This document shows positions 21,898 through 29,279 of a stretch of 29,279 nucleotides of DNA, in pieces. The notes beneath the pieces were generated by a model, which ran no database searches, was not told the DNA's origin, and was given only the letters and a program-made list of their open reading frames with translations. The stretch spans positions 1-29,279 of the forward strand of contig CAZXQG010000035.1 in NCBI GenBank assembly GCA_964642725.1, given 5' to 3'. Positions within the stretch are counted from its first letter, which is position 1. Each line of letters starts with the position of its first letter. A program made the position numbers and the translations under genes. Source of the DNA: JAGVPT01 sp964642725. GTDB lineage: Bacteria > Bacteroidota > Ignavibacteria > UBA10030 > UBA8401.

Positions 21898-23523
21898 TTG
21901 GCTACCAATCATGTAAAATATATTTTCATTACCGGCGGAGTAGTGTCGTCGCTGGGCAAAGGAATAGCGTCGGCATCGCTTGGATTGCTTCTCAAATCCC
22001 GGGGCTTGCGCGTGACCGTGCAAAAATTCGACCCGTATATTAATGTCGACCCGGGAACGATGAACCCGTTCCAGCACGGCGAAGTCTACGTTACCGACGA
22101 CGGGGCTGAAAGCGACCTCGACCTCGGCCACTATGAACGCTTTCTCGATACCAGTACATCGCGCCAGAATAATTCTACCACCGGGCAAATCTATTACGAA
22201 GTGATTTCGAAAGAGCGCCGCGGTGATTATCTCGGCGCCACTGTGCAAGTTATTCCCCACATCACCGATGAAATCAAGAAACGCATCGGCCAGCTCGGCG
22301 TATCCGGAAAATACGATGTCATTATCACGGAAGTCGGCGGCACGGTGGGCGATATTGAAAGTCTCCCTTTCCTTGAAGCGATCCGTCAGTTCACGCTGCA
22401 CATAGGGCGGCGTAATGCGTTGAACATCCACGTCACGCTTGTTCCGTACATCAAATCTGCCGGCGAGCTAAAAACAAAGCCGACGCAGCATAGCGTGAAA
22501 ACACTTCTCGAGATCGGCGTGCAACCTGATATCCTTATTTGCCGGACTGAACGGCGGCTCTCGAAAGAGATGAAAGAAAAAATAGCACTTTTCTGTAACG
22601 TTGAATCGCAGTCGGTGGTCGAAGGGAGGGACGTCGATTCAATTTATGAAGTCCCCTTGTTGTTCGAAAAGGAAGGATTGGACAAGATCGTGATTGAAAA
22701 ATTGAATTTGAAATGCGGCAAAAGCGATCTGCGCCACTGGTCCCGCACGGTGAATCGCATAAAGAATCCAAGCGACCACGTCTCAATCGGCGTCGTGGGC
22801 AAGTACACGGATTTGAAAGACGCATACAAAAGCATCAACGAATCGTTTATTCATGCCGGCGCCGATAACGACGTGGCGGTTGAGTTGAAATGGATCCGGG
22901 CCGAAGACCTCGACGCTACGAACCTCGACGAATACCTCGGAGACATTTCGGGATTGCTTATTCCCGGAGGGTTCGGCGAGCGGGGAGTTGAAGGGAAAAT
23001 AAAAGCGATCGGCTACGTCCGGGAGCGCGGTATCCCGTTCTTCGGGATTTGTCTAGGTCTCCAATGCGCGATCATTGAATTTGCGCGCAACGTCTGCGGC
23101 ATGAAGGGGGCGAACAGTACCGAATTCCGGAAAACAAAATATAATGTGATTGATTTGATGATCGACCAGCGGGGAGTAAAGAACCTCGGCGGTACGATGC
23201 GGCTCGGTGCATACCCCTGCATCGTTCAGAAGAAAACGAAAGCGCATCAAGCATACAAAAAAGAATTGATTTACGAACGCCATCGTCACAGATACGAAGT
23301 CAACAATAAATTCCGTAAAAAACTGAGCGAAAGCGGCATGGTGTTCAGCGGACTTTCTCCGGACAATTCACTCGTCGAAATCATCGAATTGCCGTCGCAT
23401 CCATGGTTTGTTGCCGGACAATTCCATCCGGAACTAAAATCACGCCTCCTCAGCCCGCATCCGCTTTTCAGAGATTTTGTGAAAGCGGCAGTAAAGTACC
23501 AGGATGAAAAGCTGAAGAAGTAG
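21898..23523 (+). CDS. pyrG: CTP synthase (glutamine-hydrolysing)
   Basis: PyrG aminates UTP to CTP with ATP and glutamine. The synthetase domain starts KYIFITGGVVSSLGKGIASA, with the P-loop-like GGVVSSLGKG (13-22), then KFDPYINVDPGTMNPFQHGE and EVGGTVGDIES. The class I glutaminase domain from about 295 has GGFGERG, the nucleophile Cys385 in FFGICLGLQC, and the His/Glu of GQFHPE near the end. At 541 aa it is full length. TTG is the start codon, preceded by AAGGGTG, because the conserved N-terminus begins at once. Confidence 0.96.
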   Translation: MATNHVKYIFITGGVVSSLGKGIASASLGLLLKSRGLRVTVQKFDPYINVDPGTMNPFQHGEVYVTDDGAESDLDLGHYERFLDTSTSRQNNSTTGQIYYEVISKERRGDYLGATVQVIPHITDEIKKRIGQLGVSGKYDVIITEVGGTVGDIESLPFLEAIRQFTLHIGRRNALNIHVTLVPYIKSAGELKTKPTQHSVKTLLEIGVQPDILICRTERRLSKEMKEKIALFCNVESQSVVEGRDVDSIYEVPLLFEKEGLDKIVIEKLNLKCGKSDLRHWSRTVNRIKNPSDHVSIGVVGKYTDLKDAYKSINESFIHAGADNDVAVELKWIRAEDLDATNLDEYLGDISGLLIPGGFGERGVEGKIKAIGYVRERGIPFFGICLGLQCAIIEFARNVCGMKGANSTEFRKTKYNVIDLMIDQRGVKNLGGTMRLGAYPCIVQKKTKAHQAYKKELIYERHRHRYEVNNKFRKKLSESGMVFSGLSPDNSLVEIIELPSHPWFVAGQFHPELKSRLLSPHPLFRDFVKAAVKYQDEKLKK

Positions 23524-23691
23524 GCGTTTCAAATTGTTGATACGGCTCTGTCCTTGAAAACCGCTCCTTGTTTTTGTATCATATCGCAGTACAGCGTGCC
23601 CATTTCATCCGTTCCGTTGTGATTGTTGGATCTATTGGTGCGACGCGGGCTGTGGCCGGATCGGTGCACTTTCTCAATTGCAGGATCAACT

Positions 23692-24540
23692 ATGAAAATT
23701 CTCATTACAGGCGGCAGTGGATCGGTCGGTAAGTACATTGTCGACGAACTGCTTCGGTACAAACATACGATTGGCGTTCTCGACCTAAACCCGCCGACGA
23801 GAAATGTATGGTATCATGACGTTGATGTCATGAACCTTGATCATGTCGTCAAAGCGGTCAAAGGATACGACGCGATCATCCACATGGCAGGCATCCCTCA
23901 CCCGTTGAACCATCCTCCCGAAAAGGTTTTTTCCCTTAATGTGAACGGAACCTTCAATGTCCTTGAGGCGGCGGCACGGGCCAATGTCAAGAAGGTCGTG
24001 TTTACCTCGAGCGAGTCGGTGCTCGGCTTTGCGTTCATGACGCAATACATGGCGCCGGAGTACGTGCCGATCGATGAACTGCATCCGCTGCGACCTCAGG
24101 ACCCGTACGGATTGAGCAAATTCATCGGCGAACAGATTTGCCGGACGTACTCAGCGCGGTACGGCATCCGCACTGTCTGTCTTCGCGCGCCGTGGATTTG
24201 GCTGCCTGAAGGGGGCGAGCGCGAGAGGTATAAATCGCTCGTTTCGGAACATCATAAATGGTGCAACAATCTTTGGTCCTTTGTTCACGCCTACGATGCA
24301 GCTCAGGCGCACAGGCTTGCCGTGGAAAAGGATTTGGAGTCGCTCCACGAATGCTTCTTCATTACCGCACAAGACAATTGGACCGGCATCGATTCCAGGA
24401 GTTTGCTGAGAACGTATTTTCCTGAAGTCAAAAACTTCGCGCAGGATTTCACCGGGGCGGCCTCTTTGCTGTCGTACCGCAAGGCGAAAGAAATGCTCGG
24501 CTACGAGCCGCGGCACACTGTACGCGATATACTTTTCTGA
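23692..24540 (+). CDS. Extended SDR: NAD-dependent epimerase/dehydratase
   Basis: This is a Rossmann-fold extended short-chain dehydrogenase of 282 residues. KILITGGSGSVGKYIVDELL binds the dinucleotide. VVFTSSESV supplies the catalytic Ser (about 106-107), and DPYGLSKFIGEQ has the Tyr139-x3-Lys143 pair. NGTFNVLEAAARANVKKVVF is typical of sugar-nucleotide epimerases or uronate-type dehydrogenases. The exact substrate is not predictable. The ATG at 23692 is chosen because the fold starts there. An open stretch upstream (from 23623) is not protein-like. Confidence 0.85.
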   Translation: MKILITGGSGSVGKYIVDELLRYKHTIGVLDLNPPTRNVWYHDVDVMNLDHVVKAVKGYDAIIHMAGIPHPLNHPPEKVFSLNVNGTFNVLEAAARANVKKVVFTSSESVLGFAFMTQYMAPEYVPIDELHPLRPQDPYGLSKFIGEQICRTYSARYGIRTVCLRAPWIWLPEGGERERYKSLVSEHHKWCNNLWSFVHAYDAAQAHRLAVEKDLESLHECFFITAQDNWTGIDSRSLLRTYFPEVKNFAQDFTGAASLLSYRKAKEMLGYEPRHTVRDILF

Positions 24541-24831
24541 TGAAGCAAACGCCGTTCCTTTTGTGCACTCTCAATGGTTGCCAACCCTCGACCGTTGTTC
24601 GCCGATGGTTTCACCGCCGCCGCAGCGCAGCAGATTTCTTCAAACAAGAATTTTTCGATGCACTGGCGAACGCATGATAAAGGAACGTTCAAACGATTGA
24701 GCAATCTTTGTCCGATAGTTTTTCCATTTTGGTATTGGCCGGGAGAACGTAATTTCGCTCGCATTTCAAAAGCTGCCTCTGCGCGAAAAGATCTGATTGG
24801 TTCCATCATAGTACATTCGCTTCAGGGATGT

Positions 24832-26721
24832 ATGATGATCGTTTTCGTTGTCCTTCCGGCGGTTGCTCAGGCCCAGGCCGACACCCTGCGATACAGCATC
24901 CCGGCGGCGCGGGATTCCAATGACGCGGGCGTTCGCTTTGAACGAAATCTGAATACCTATCTTTGGAATTTCAGGGCCGATTACAGCGCTCGGGACAGTG
25001 AGTTTGCCGCGGACGTTCATGACCGTTACAGTTCATCGTTCATCCGGCAGGATCAAAGCTCTCTTCGCGATGAGCAGACGCTGTGGCTGAATGCATCCCG
25101 GAAAATTTCTTCGGCGCTGGATTTGGATGTTGAAGCATCGTCGTTCATTTTATCGGACAATCAATCGCTCGATGTCAGCAATGCAGCACTTCACACCGGC
25201 CTCGTCGGGGTTTCGATTCGGCCCGTTCCCTACGTTTCCGTTTCGCCTCTTGTCGGTTTTCGCGTCGACCGCCAGCAGGACCAAACGGATCAAGGCTGGA
25301 ATTACAAGTTGTCGTCGGAGATGGATACCGTCGACATCGACGGGTACCAAACGCTCGCATCAATGCGCTTGAACGTCAGCAATCTATCGCCGCGGTATTT
25401 CCGCAACAACGGCGCACAAATGTTTTTCCAGAAGGATTTTCTCGAAGGGTCGTTCGACAGCCTTCGGCTCCAATGGTCGAATAATCGGTGGGACTTTTAT
25501 GTGCCCGCCGACAGCGTCATGCAAAAGGAGTTTGGCGTGGAATACAATATTCGAAGCAGGGTGGACGAGATCTATAATGTGTCGAACTCTCTTCACTATG
25601 CGGTCGGAAAGGAAGTTTCCGCAGTTGTGCAGACCCTCGTCGAAGCGCGGACAATCAGCAACGCATTCCGGTACAAATCGCTGTTGGAACCGACGTTGAT
25701 TCCGTACGATATCACAGTGCAGGAACAACGGCTCGAGGGGGGGCTTGACATCAACTACCATGATGTCAACAACGTCTTTGGATCGATCGGCATCCACGCC
25801 GGTGAACGGGATGAACGGCATATTCTTCAAAAGATCGACGGGGTGGACAAGGATATCGAGCAAAGCGCTTCGGAACAGGAAACGCAACTGGACAATGTCG
25901 CGCGCCGAACGTCGTTGCGGGGAATTTTCTCCATGCCGGTTTCTTCGAGCGATTTTGTCTCGTTTGAAAGCTCGGCCGGCATTCTGCGCTATGATACTCC
26001 CGATTCAACAAACACCGACGACCGGGATGAACTCCTTATCACGCTTTCCGGCAGGGAATCGCATCGCTGGAATGAGTACTTCGAAATGAGCGTTACGGCC
26101 GAGGTCACACTGAACCATATCGTCTACCTGTTTGCGGACCGGAGCGCCAACAACAACTGGAACCGCATTTTTCGGTTAGCCCCGGAATTGACCTATTCAC
26201 CCTCTCCAGCCCTGCGCTCGGTGAATACGTTCGAAGTCCTGGCGAATTACACGGTGTTCGATTATGAAACGATAGTCCCTACGGTCGAGAGCTACTCGTA
26301 CAGGCAATTTGCATTTCTCGATTCGACGTCGTATGATATATCATGGCGGACAGCGCTTGATGTTCTCCTCCATATTCGGCTCTATGAGCGCGGACAGCTG
26401 CAATGGAAGGAATTTTCGGAACGGCCCCAGCAGTACTTTGAAGAAGTAACTTTTTCGCCGGCGCTGCGGTACACCATACAGGACAGGATTGTTTGCGCCG
26501 CCGGATTCCGTTCGTTCGTGCAGAACAGGTTTCGGTATGATGGAGGAACGCGCGTTACGGACGGGAGTTATTTCAGTTATGGGCCGACAACATCAATCGT
26601 GATGATGGTTCCGTCCGGGTGGCGGCTCGAGATTCAGGGATGGAAGGAATTTCAAAAAGAGACCAACCAGCCGATACGCGAAGTGTCGAATATCATGATG
26701 TCGGCAAAAGCGAATTTTTGA
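24832..26721 (+). CDS. Large outer-membrane beta-barrel protein of unknown function
   Basis: A short signal peptide (MMIVFVVLPAVAQAQA) leads into a 610-residue chain of alternating polar/hydrophobic strands rich in Tyr, Phe, Ser and Arg, ending MMSAKANF with C-terminal Phe. This is the composition of an outer-membrane barrel of about 20 or more strands (for example YFRNNGAQMFFQKDF, YSPSPALRSVNTFEVLANYT). No TonB box, plug, POTRA or known motif is visible. The start is uncertain. The frame is open to 24574 but the extra part is not protein-like, and the signal peptide has no basic n-region, so another start is possible. The RsbW-like gene follows at 11 nt, suggesting one operon. Confidence 0.65.
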   Translation: MMIVFVVLPAVAQAQADTLRYSIPAARDSNDAGVRFERNLNTYLWNFRADYSARDSEFAADVHDRYSSSFIRQDQSSLRDEQTLWLNASRKISSALDLDVEASSFILSDNQSLDVSNAALHTGLVGVSIRPVPYVSVSPLVGFRVDRQQDQTDQGWNYKLSSEMDTVDIDGYQTLASMRLNVSNLSPRYFRNNGAQMFFQKDFLEGSFDSLRLQWSNNRWDFYVPADSVMQKEFGVEYNIRSRVDEIYNVSNSLHYAVGKEVSAVVQTLVEARTISNAFRYKSLLEPTLIPYDITVQEQRLEGGLDINYHDVNNVFGSIGIHAGERDERHILQKIDGVDKDIEQSASEQETQLDNVARRTSLRGIFSMPVSSSDFVSFESSAGILRYDTPDSTNTDDRDELLITLSGRESHRWNEYFEMSVTAEVTLNHIVYLFADRSANNNWNRIFRLAPELTYSPSPALRSVNTFEVLANYTVFDYETIVPTVESYSYRQFAFLDSTSYDISWRTALDVLLHIRLYERGQLQWKEFSERPQQYFEEVTFSPALRYTIQDRIVCAAGFRSFVQNRFRYDGGTRVTDGSYFSYGPTTSIVMMVPSGWRLEIQGWKEFQKETNQPIREVSNIMMSAKANF

Positions 26722-26732
26722 AGAGGACTGCA

Positions 26733-27161
26733 TTGGCAGCACAATCTCGGCGGCGAATGGCGCAGAAAACTTTTCGGCTCACAATGGGAAGCGATCCGAA
26801 AAATGTTCATCGCGTGGAGGAATTTTTGCTGAAGATAAACTCGGCACTGAACATCGATGAGGAGAAGTTCGGTTCATTGCTCGTAGTGGTTTCCGAGGCG
26901 GTGAATAACGCGATCATTCACGGGAACGAACGCAATCCGGCGAAAAAAGTGGTCGTAACGTGCGCACACCGGGGAAACAATCTGGTGATAAAAGTCAAAG
27001 ATGAGGGGAAAGGGTTCAACCCTGACACGGTTCCCGACCCGATCCACGAGGACAATTTGTTGCGAGAGACCGGCCGGGGCGTCTTTCTGATGCGTCAACT
27101 GATGGAAAAAGTCAGTTACAACGCAAACGGGAATGAAGTAACGATGACGATGAAAATGTAA
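26733..27161 (+). CDS. RsbW-like ATP-binding protein (anti-sigma-factor kinase type)
   Basis: This is a 142-residue GHKL ATPase of the HATPase_c_2 class. The N-box is VVSEAVNNAIIHGNER (catalytic Glu and Asn), G1 is DEGKGFNPDTVPDP, and G2 is ETGRGVFLMRQLMEKVSY. Such stand-alone kinases (RsbW, SpoIIAB, RsbT-like) usually phosphorylate an STAS-domain antagonist and control a sigma factor. Neither an antagonist nor a sigma gene is near. The TTG at 26733 has GAGGA 5 nt upstream. The ATG at 26757 is an alternative without a good ribosome site. Confidence 0.82.
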   Translation: MAAQSRRRMAQKTFRLTMGSDPKNVHRVEEFLLKINSALNIDEEKFGSLLVVVSEAVNNAIIHGNERNPAKKVVVTCAHRGNNLVIKVKDEGKGFNPDTVPDPIHEDNLLRETGRGVFLMRQLMEKVSYNANGNEVTMTMKM

Positions 27162-27175
27162 GGTACTTTAATAAA

Positions 27176-27207
27176 CCCTCCCCTAACAGGGGAGGGCAGG
27201 GTGGGGT
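27176..27207. repeat. REP-like GC palindrome between convergent genes
   Basis: CCCTCCCCT-AAC-AGGGGAGGG forms a 9-bp stem with a 3-nt loop and is followed by CAGGGTGGGGTC. This word set is common as a dispersed palindrome in bacterial genomes. Placed between the converging RsbW-like and mdh genes, it may also stop transcription or protect mRNA ends. Confidence 0.6.
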
Positions 27208-27219
27208 CCGCTCCCGTTT

Positions 27220-28143
27220 TTACAACTTCACTTTATCCATACTTGATTTTACTTCGTCGGCGGATTTTTTCAACGCTGCCGATTCTTCAGCGGTCAGTTT
27301 GATTTCCATAATCTGCTCAATGCCGTTCTTGCCAAGCTTGACCGGCACTCCAACCACGGTATCCCGCAATCCATATTCACCTTGCAGATAAGCCGCACAG
27401 GGAAGAATCCGTTTTTTATCCTTCACGATTGCTTCCACCATTTGAACGGCGGCAGACGAAGGCGCATAGTACGCGCTCCCTGTTTTCAGATAATTGACAA
27501 TTTCAATTCCGCCGTTGCGCGCCCTTGTAACAAGCGCATCGATTTTTTCTTGCGGCAGTAAGTCACCGATGGGAATTCCTGCAACCGAAGTGTAGCGCGG
27601 AAGCGGCACCATCGAATCTCCATGTCCGCCGAGGACAAACGCGGTGACATCTTCAACGGAGACGTTCAGCTCCATCGCGATGAATGAGCGAAAACGCGCC
27701 GTGTCCAGCACTCCCGCCATCCCGATCACGCGATGCCTGTCGAAGCCGCTGACCTTGAGAGCCACGTACACCATCACATCGAGCGGGTTGGACACAACGA
27801 TCAAGATTGATTTTGGAGATTTCGCAACCGCTTGCTCGGTGACCGTTTTGAGAATTGCGGCGTTGGTGTTAAGAAGGTCATCGCGGCTCATGCCCGGCTT
27901 GCGTGCAATGCCGGCAGTGATAACAATGATGTCGGAGTTTGCCGTTGCATCGTAGGTGTTCGTTCCTATGATCTTCGAGTCGAACCCTTCCACCGGCGCC
28001 GATTCGTACATGTCAAGCCCTTTCCCCTGGGGAAGGCCGTCGACAACGTCGACGAGAACAACTTCATTTGCCAATTCTTTTTCCGCGATACGCTGCGCGG
28101 AAGTTGCGCCCACGTTGCCTGCACCGATCACCGTAATTTTCAT
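27220..28143 (-). CDS. mdh: Malate dehydrogenase (NAD-dependent, LDH-like type)
   Basis: It oxidises malate to oxaloacetate in the citric-acid cycle. MKITVIGAGNVGATSAQRIA binds NAD. VVLVDVVDGLPQGKGLDM has the Asp that selects NAD. ITAGIARKPGMSRDDLL carries the substrate-binding arginines, VVSNPLDVMVYVALK follows, and FVLGGHGDSMVPL has the catalytic His. The sequence is of the lactate-dehydrogenase-like MDH group found in Chlorobi/Bacteroidota. At 307 aa it is complete. GGAG lies about 6-7 nt before the ATG. It is a single gene behind the rpmA terminator. Confidence 0.95.
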   Translation of the reverse strand: MKITVIGAGNVGATSAQRIAEKELANEVVLVDVVDGLPQGKGLDMYESAPVEGFDSKIIGTNTYDATANSDIIVITAGIARKPGMSRDDLLNTNAAILKTVTEQAVAKSPKSILIVVSNPLDVMVYVALKVSGFDRHRVIGMAGVLDTARFRSFIAMELNVSVEDVTAFVLGGHGDSMVPLPRYTSVAGIPIGDLLPQEKIDALVTRARNGGIEIVNYLKTGSAYYAPSSAAVQMVEAIVKDKKRILPCAAYLQGEYGLRDTVVGVPVKLGKNGIEQIMEIKLTAEESAALKKSADEVKSSMDKVKL

Positions 28144-28186
28144 CGTAGTCTCCGACGATTAATGAGCTGCTGCATGAGATAAAAAA

Positions 28187-28213
28187 ATGCGTAAGAGCGA
28201 AACTCTTACGCAT
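28187..28213. terminator. Bidirectional-type terminator after rplU-rpmA
   Basis: ATGCGTAAGAG-CGAAA-CTCTTACGCAT forms a perfect 11-bp stem. Seven A lie on the left (seven T on the minus strand, the direction of rpmA) and a long T-run lies 5 nt to the right. Confidence 0.85.
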
Positions 28214-28250
28214 GAGATATTTTTTTTATGAACGAAGAAGTTGTCTCCGT

Positions 28251-28505
28251 TTATGCCGTGACGATTGAAATTGCCTGTCGTGTTTTGCCGACCCGTTGAA
28301 ACTTCACCACGCCGTCAGACAGGGCGAACAACGTGTCGTCGCCGCCTTTTGCAACATTAGCGCCGGGATGGAACTTTGTTCCCCGTTGGCGCACCAAGAT
28401 TGTTCCGGCGAGAACCTTCTGACCGCTGAAGCGCTTTACGCCAAGCCGCTGGGCATTGCTGTCGCGTCCGTTACGAGAGCTTCCGCCCCCTTTTTTATGA
28501 GCCAT
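28251..28505 (-). CDS. rpmA: 50S ribosomal protein L27
   Basis: L27 is near the peptidyl-transferase centre. It starts MAHKKGGGSSRNGRDSNAQR, followed by LGVKRFSGQKVLAGTILVRQ and GTKFHPGANVAKGGDDTLFA. The N-terminus begins directly with AHKKG, so there is no Firmicutes-type cleavable leader. At 84 aa it is full length. It lies 14 nt after rplU in the usual L21-L27 operon. Confidence 0.97.
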   Translation of the reverse strand: MAHKKGGGSSRNGRDSNAQRLGVKRFSGQKVLAGTILVRQRGTKFHPGANVAKGGDDTLFALSDGVVKFQRVGKTRQAISIVTA

Positions 28506-28519
28506 GCTTCAAATCTCCG

Positions 28520-28828
28520 TTATGCTATCGATGTAATTTCTATATGGGTGTATTGCTGCCGATGGCCGCGTTTCACGCGGTAGCCTTTGCGCTTCTTCTT
28601 TTTGAAGACTATGACCTTTTCATCCTTCACATGCGCAAGCACTTTTGCATTTACTGACGCACCGGAAACGACGGGCGCGCCGACTTTGACCTCTTTGTCG
28701 TTGGAAAGCAGGAGCACTTTCTCAAATTTCACACTGCTGCCGACTTCATTTTCCAGCCTCGGCACGTAAAGCTTTTCTTCGGGGTTCACCTTGTACTGCT
28801 GCCCGGCGATCTCAACGACTGCATACAT
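28520..28828 (-). CDS. rplU: 50S ribosomal protein L21
   Basis: L21 binds 23S rRNA. It starts MYAVVEIAGQQYKVNPEEKL, and KKKKRKGYRVKRGHRQQYTH near the end is the rRNA-binding signature. The ATG at 28828 has AGGAAGG 9 nt upstream. The in-frame ATG at 28837 lies directly on that ribosome site and is less likely. It is the first gene of the operon. Confidence 0.96.
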   Translation of the reverse strand: MYAVVEIAGQQYKVNPEEKLYVPRLENEVGSSVKFEKVLLLSNDKEVKVGAPVVSGASVNAKVLAHVKDEKVIVFKKKKRKGYRVKRGHRQQYTHIEITSIA

Positions 28829-28875
28829 CGGATACATCCTTCCTCAGAATAATGGTATTTCAAAATTGGACTATC

Positions 28876-28904
28876 ATAATACCAAAAAAATGCAAAAAAG
28901 TCAA
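28876..28904 (-). promoter_or_regulatory. Strong sigma-70-type promoter of rplU-rpmA
   Basis: On the minus strand, TTGACT (28904-28899), 17-nt spacer with T-runs, TATTAT (28881-28876). The leader to rplU is about 40 nt. Confidence 0.75.
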
Positions 28905-29028
28905 CGGAAAGTTGCGATAAAGATCTGAGATGAAAACTGAGTGAAATTTCAGAAGAAGTCGGACTTCCGGTGAATTAAGGCAACCGAAATTTGCAGTTAA
29001 ATGCGATTTTTCGATGCCCGATCCCCCC

Positions 29029-29279
29029 TCACAGCATCCACAACACGGAAACGATGATTTGCGCAAGGATGATTTTAGCGATCATGGAAACCGGATACAC
29101 GGTGGCGTACCAGATATTCGGCTGCTCGTTCTGCGTTTGTTGGTTCGCATAGGCAAGACATGCCGACTGGGTGGACATGCCGGCCACAATTCCCATTACT
29201 GCGGACATGGGCAGCTTCAAATATTTATAGCAGACCAGTATTGTCAATACGACAACGCATGTCGTGATGAGTGCGCCCG
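29029..29279 (-). CDS. AspT/YidE-type transporter, C-terminal part (gene runs off the edge)
   Basis: The frame stays open to the end of the window, so only the last 83 residues are seen. They include GALITTCVVVLTILVCYKYL, VMGIVAGMSTQSACLAYANQ, then YATVYPVSMIAKIILAQIIV. The pattern of a re-entrant G-x-x-A-G-x-x-T-x-x-x-x-L-x-x-A segment followed by a last helix with YPVSMIAKI is that of the AspT/YidE/YbjL antiporter family (aspartate:alanine exchanger type). The substrate is unknown. It ends about 125 nt before the rplU promoter. Confidence 0.7.
   Translation of the reverse strand, partial: GALITTCVVVLTILVCYKYLKLPMSAVMGIVAGMSTQSACLAYANQQTQNEQPNIWYATVYPVSMIAKIILAQIIVSVLWML

Noticed and set aside
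21874..22431. 185-codon minus-strand frame opposite pyrG
   Set aside because: pyrG is certain here, so the antisense frame is a shadow.
28838..28875. r-protein autoregulatory leader structure for L21
   Set aside because: The leader is only about 40 nt and no stable fold beyond AT-rich pairing is seen.

Overview
This window looks like a chromosomal segment from the Bacteroidota / Ignavibacteriota-Chlorobiota (FCB) group, with Ignavibacteria-like lineages the best guess. The strongest clue is the secreted beta-propeller at 6859-8157. It ends in a type IX secretion sorting tail with the motif QNYPNPFNPST, which is typical of that group. Kdo-type LPS genes (kdsB), BamA-like and other outer-membrane proteins and a lipoprotein show a Gram-negative envelope. 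Base composition is near half GC. Shine-Dalgarno sites and TTG/GTG starts are used freely.

Region 1 (about 1-9,110) is an accessory zone of short, mostly stress- or envelope-related genes mixed with gene ruins. The genes include a CsbD-like protein, a SHOCT protein, a lipoprotein, a BamA-like barrel coupled to a 38-residue upstream ORF, a methionine/histidine-rich exported protein and the T9SS-exported propeller. The ruins are an alpha/beta-hydrolase with its middle deleted, a doubly frameshifted NarL-type response regulator and the tail of a Fic protein. The main finding lies here. Three 64-bp promoter-like modules (983-1046, 1696-1759, 8251-8314) share an inverted repeat of the form AAAGGGAT-N13-ATCCCTTT. 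Each is followed by GG, exactly 27 nt and a TATNNT hexamer, and all three face the next gene. They look like the binding sites of one activator controlling a small regulon.

Region 2 (9,113-13,830) has tRNA-Glu and tRNA-His, each near a terminator. Next come rsmA translationally coupled to a PAP2 / inositol-phosphorylceramide-synthase-like lipid enzyme, an orphan NarL-type response regulator with a clear promoter, and an Aas-like acyl-ACP/acyl-CoA synthetase.

Region 3 (14,192-23,523) is an envelope-building run on the plus strand. It holds a polyprenyl-phosphate glycosyltransferase, a heptosyltransferase-like GT9, a GT4, a methyltransferase, an M48 membrane protease overlapping plsC, gatC, kdsB and pyrG. 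CTP from PyrG is the substrate of KdsB. Several junctions contain AT-rich inverted repeats of three different word families. Some of these supply the C-terminal codons, stop codon or start codon of neighbouring genes.

Region 4 (23,692-29,279) has an extended SDR, a large unknown outer-membrane barrel closely followed by an RsbW-like anti-sigma/ATPase, and a convergent REP-like hairpin. Then come mdh and an rplU-rpmA operon with a textbook promoter and terminator. The 3' end of an AspT/YidE-type transporter runs off the right edge.
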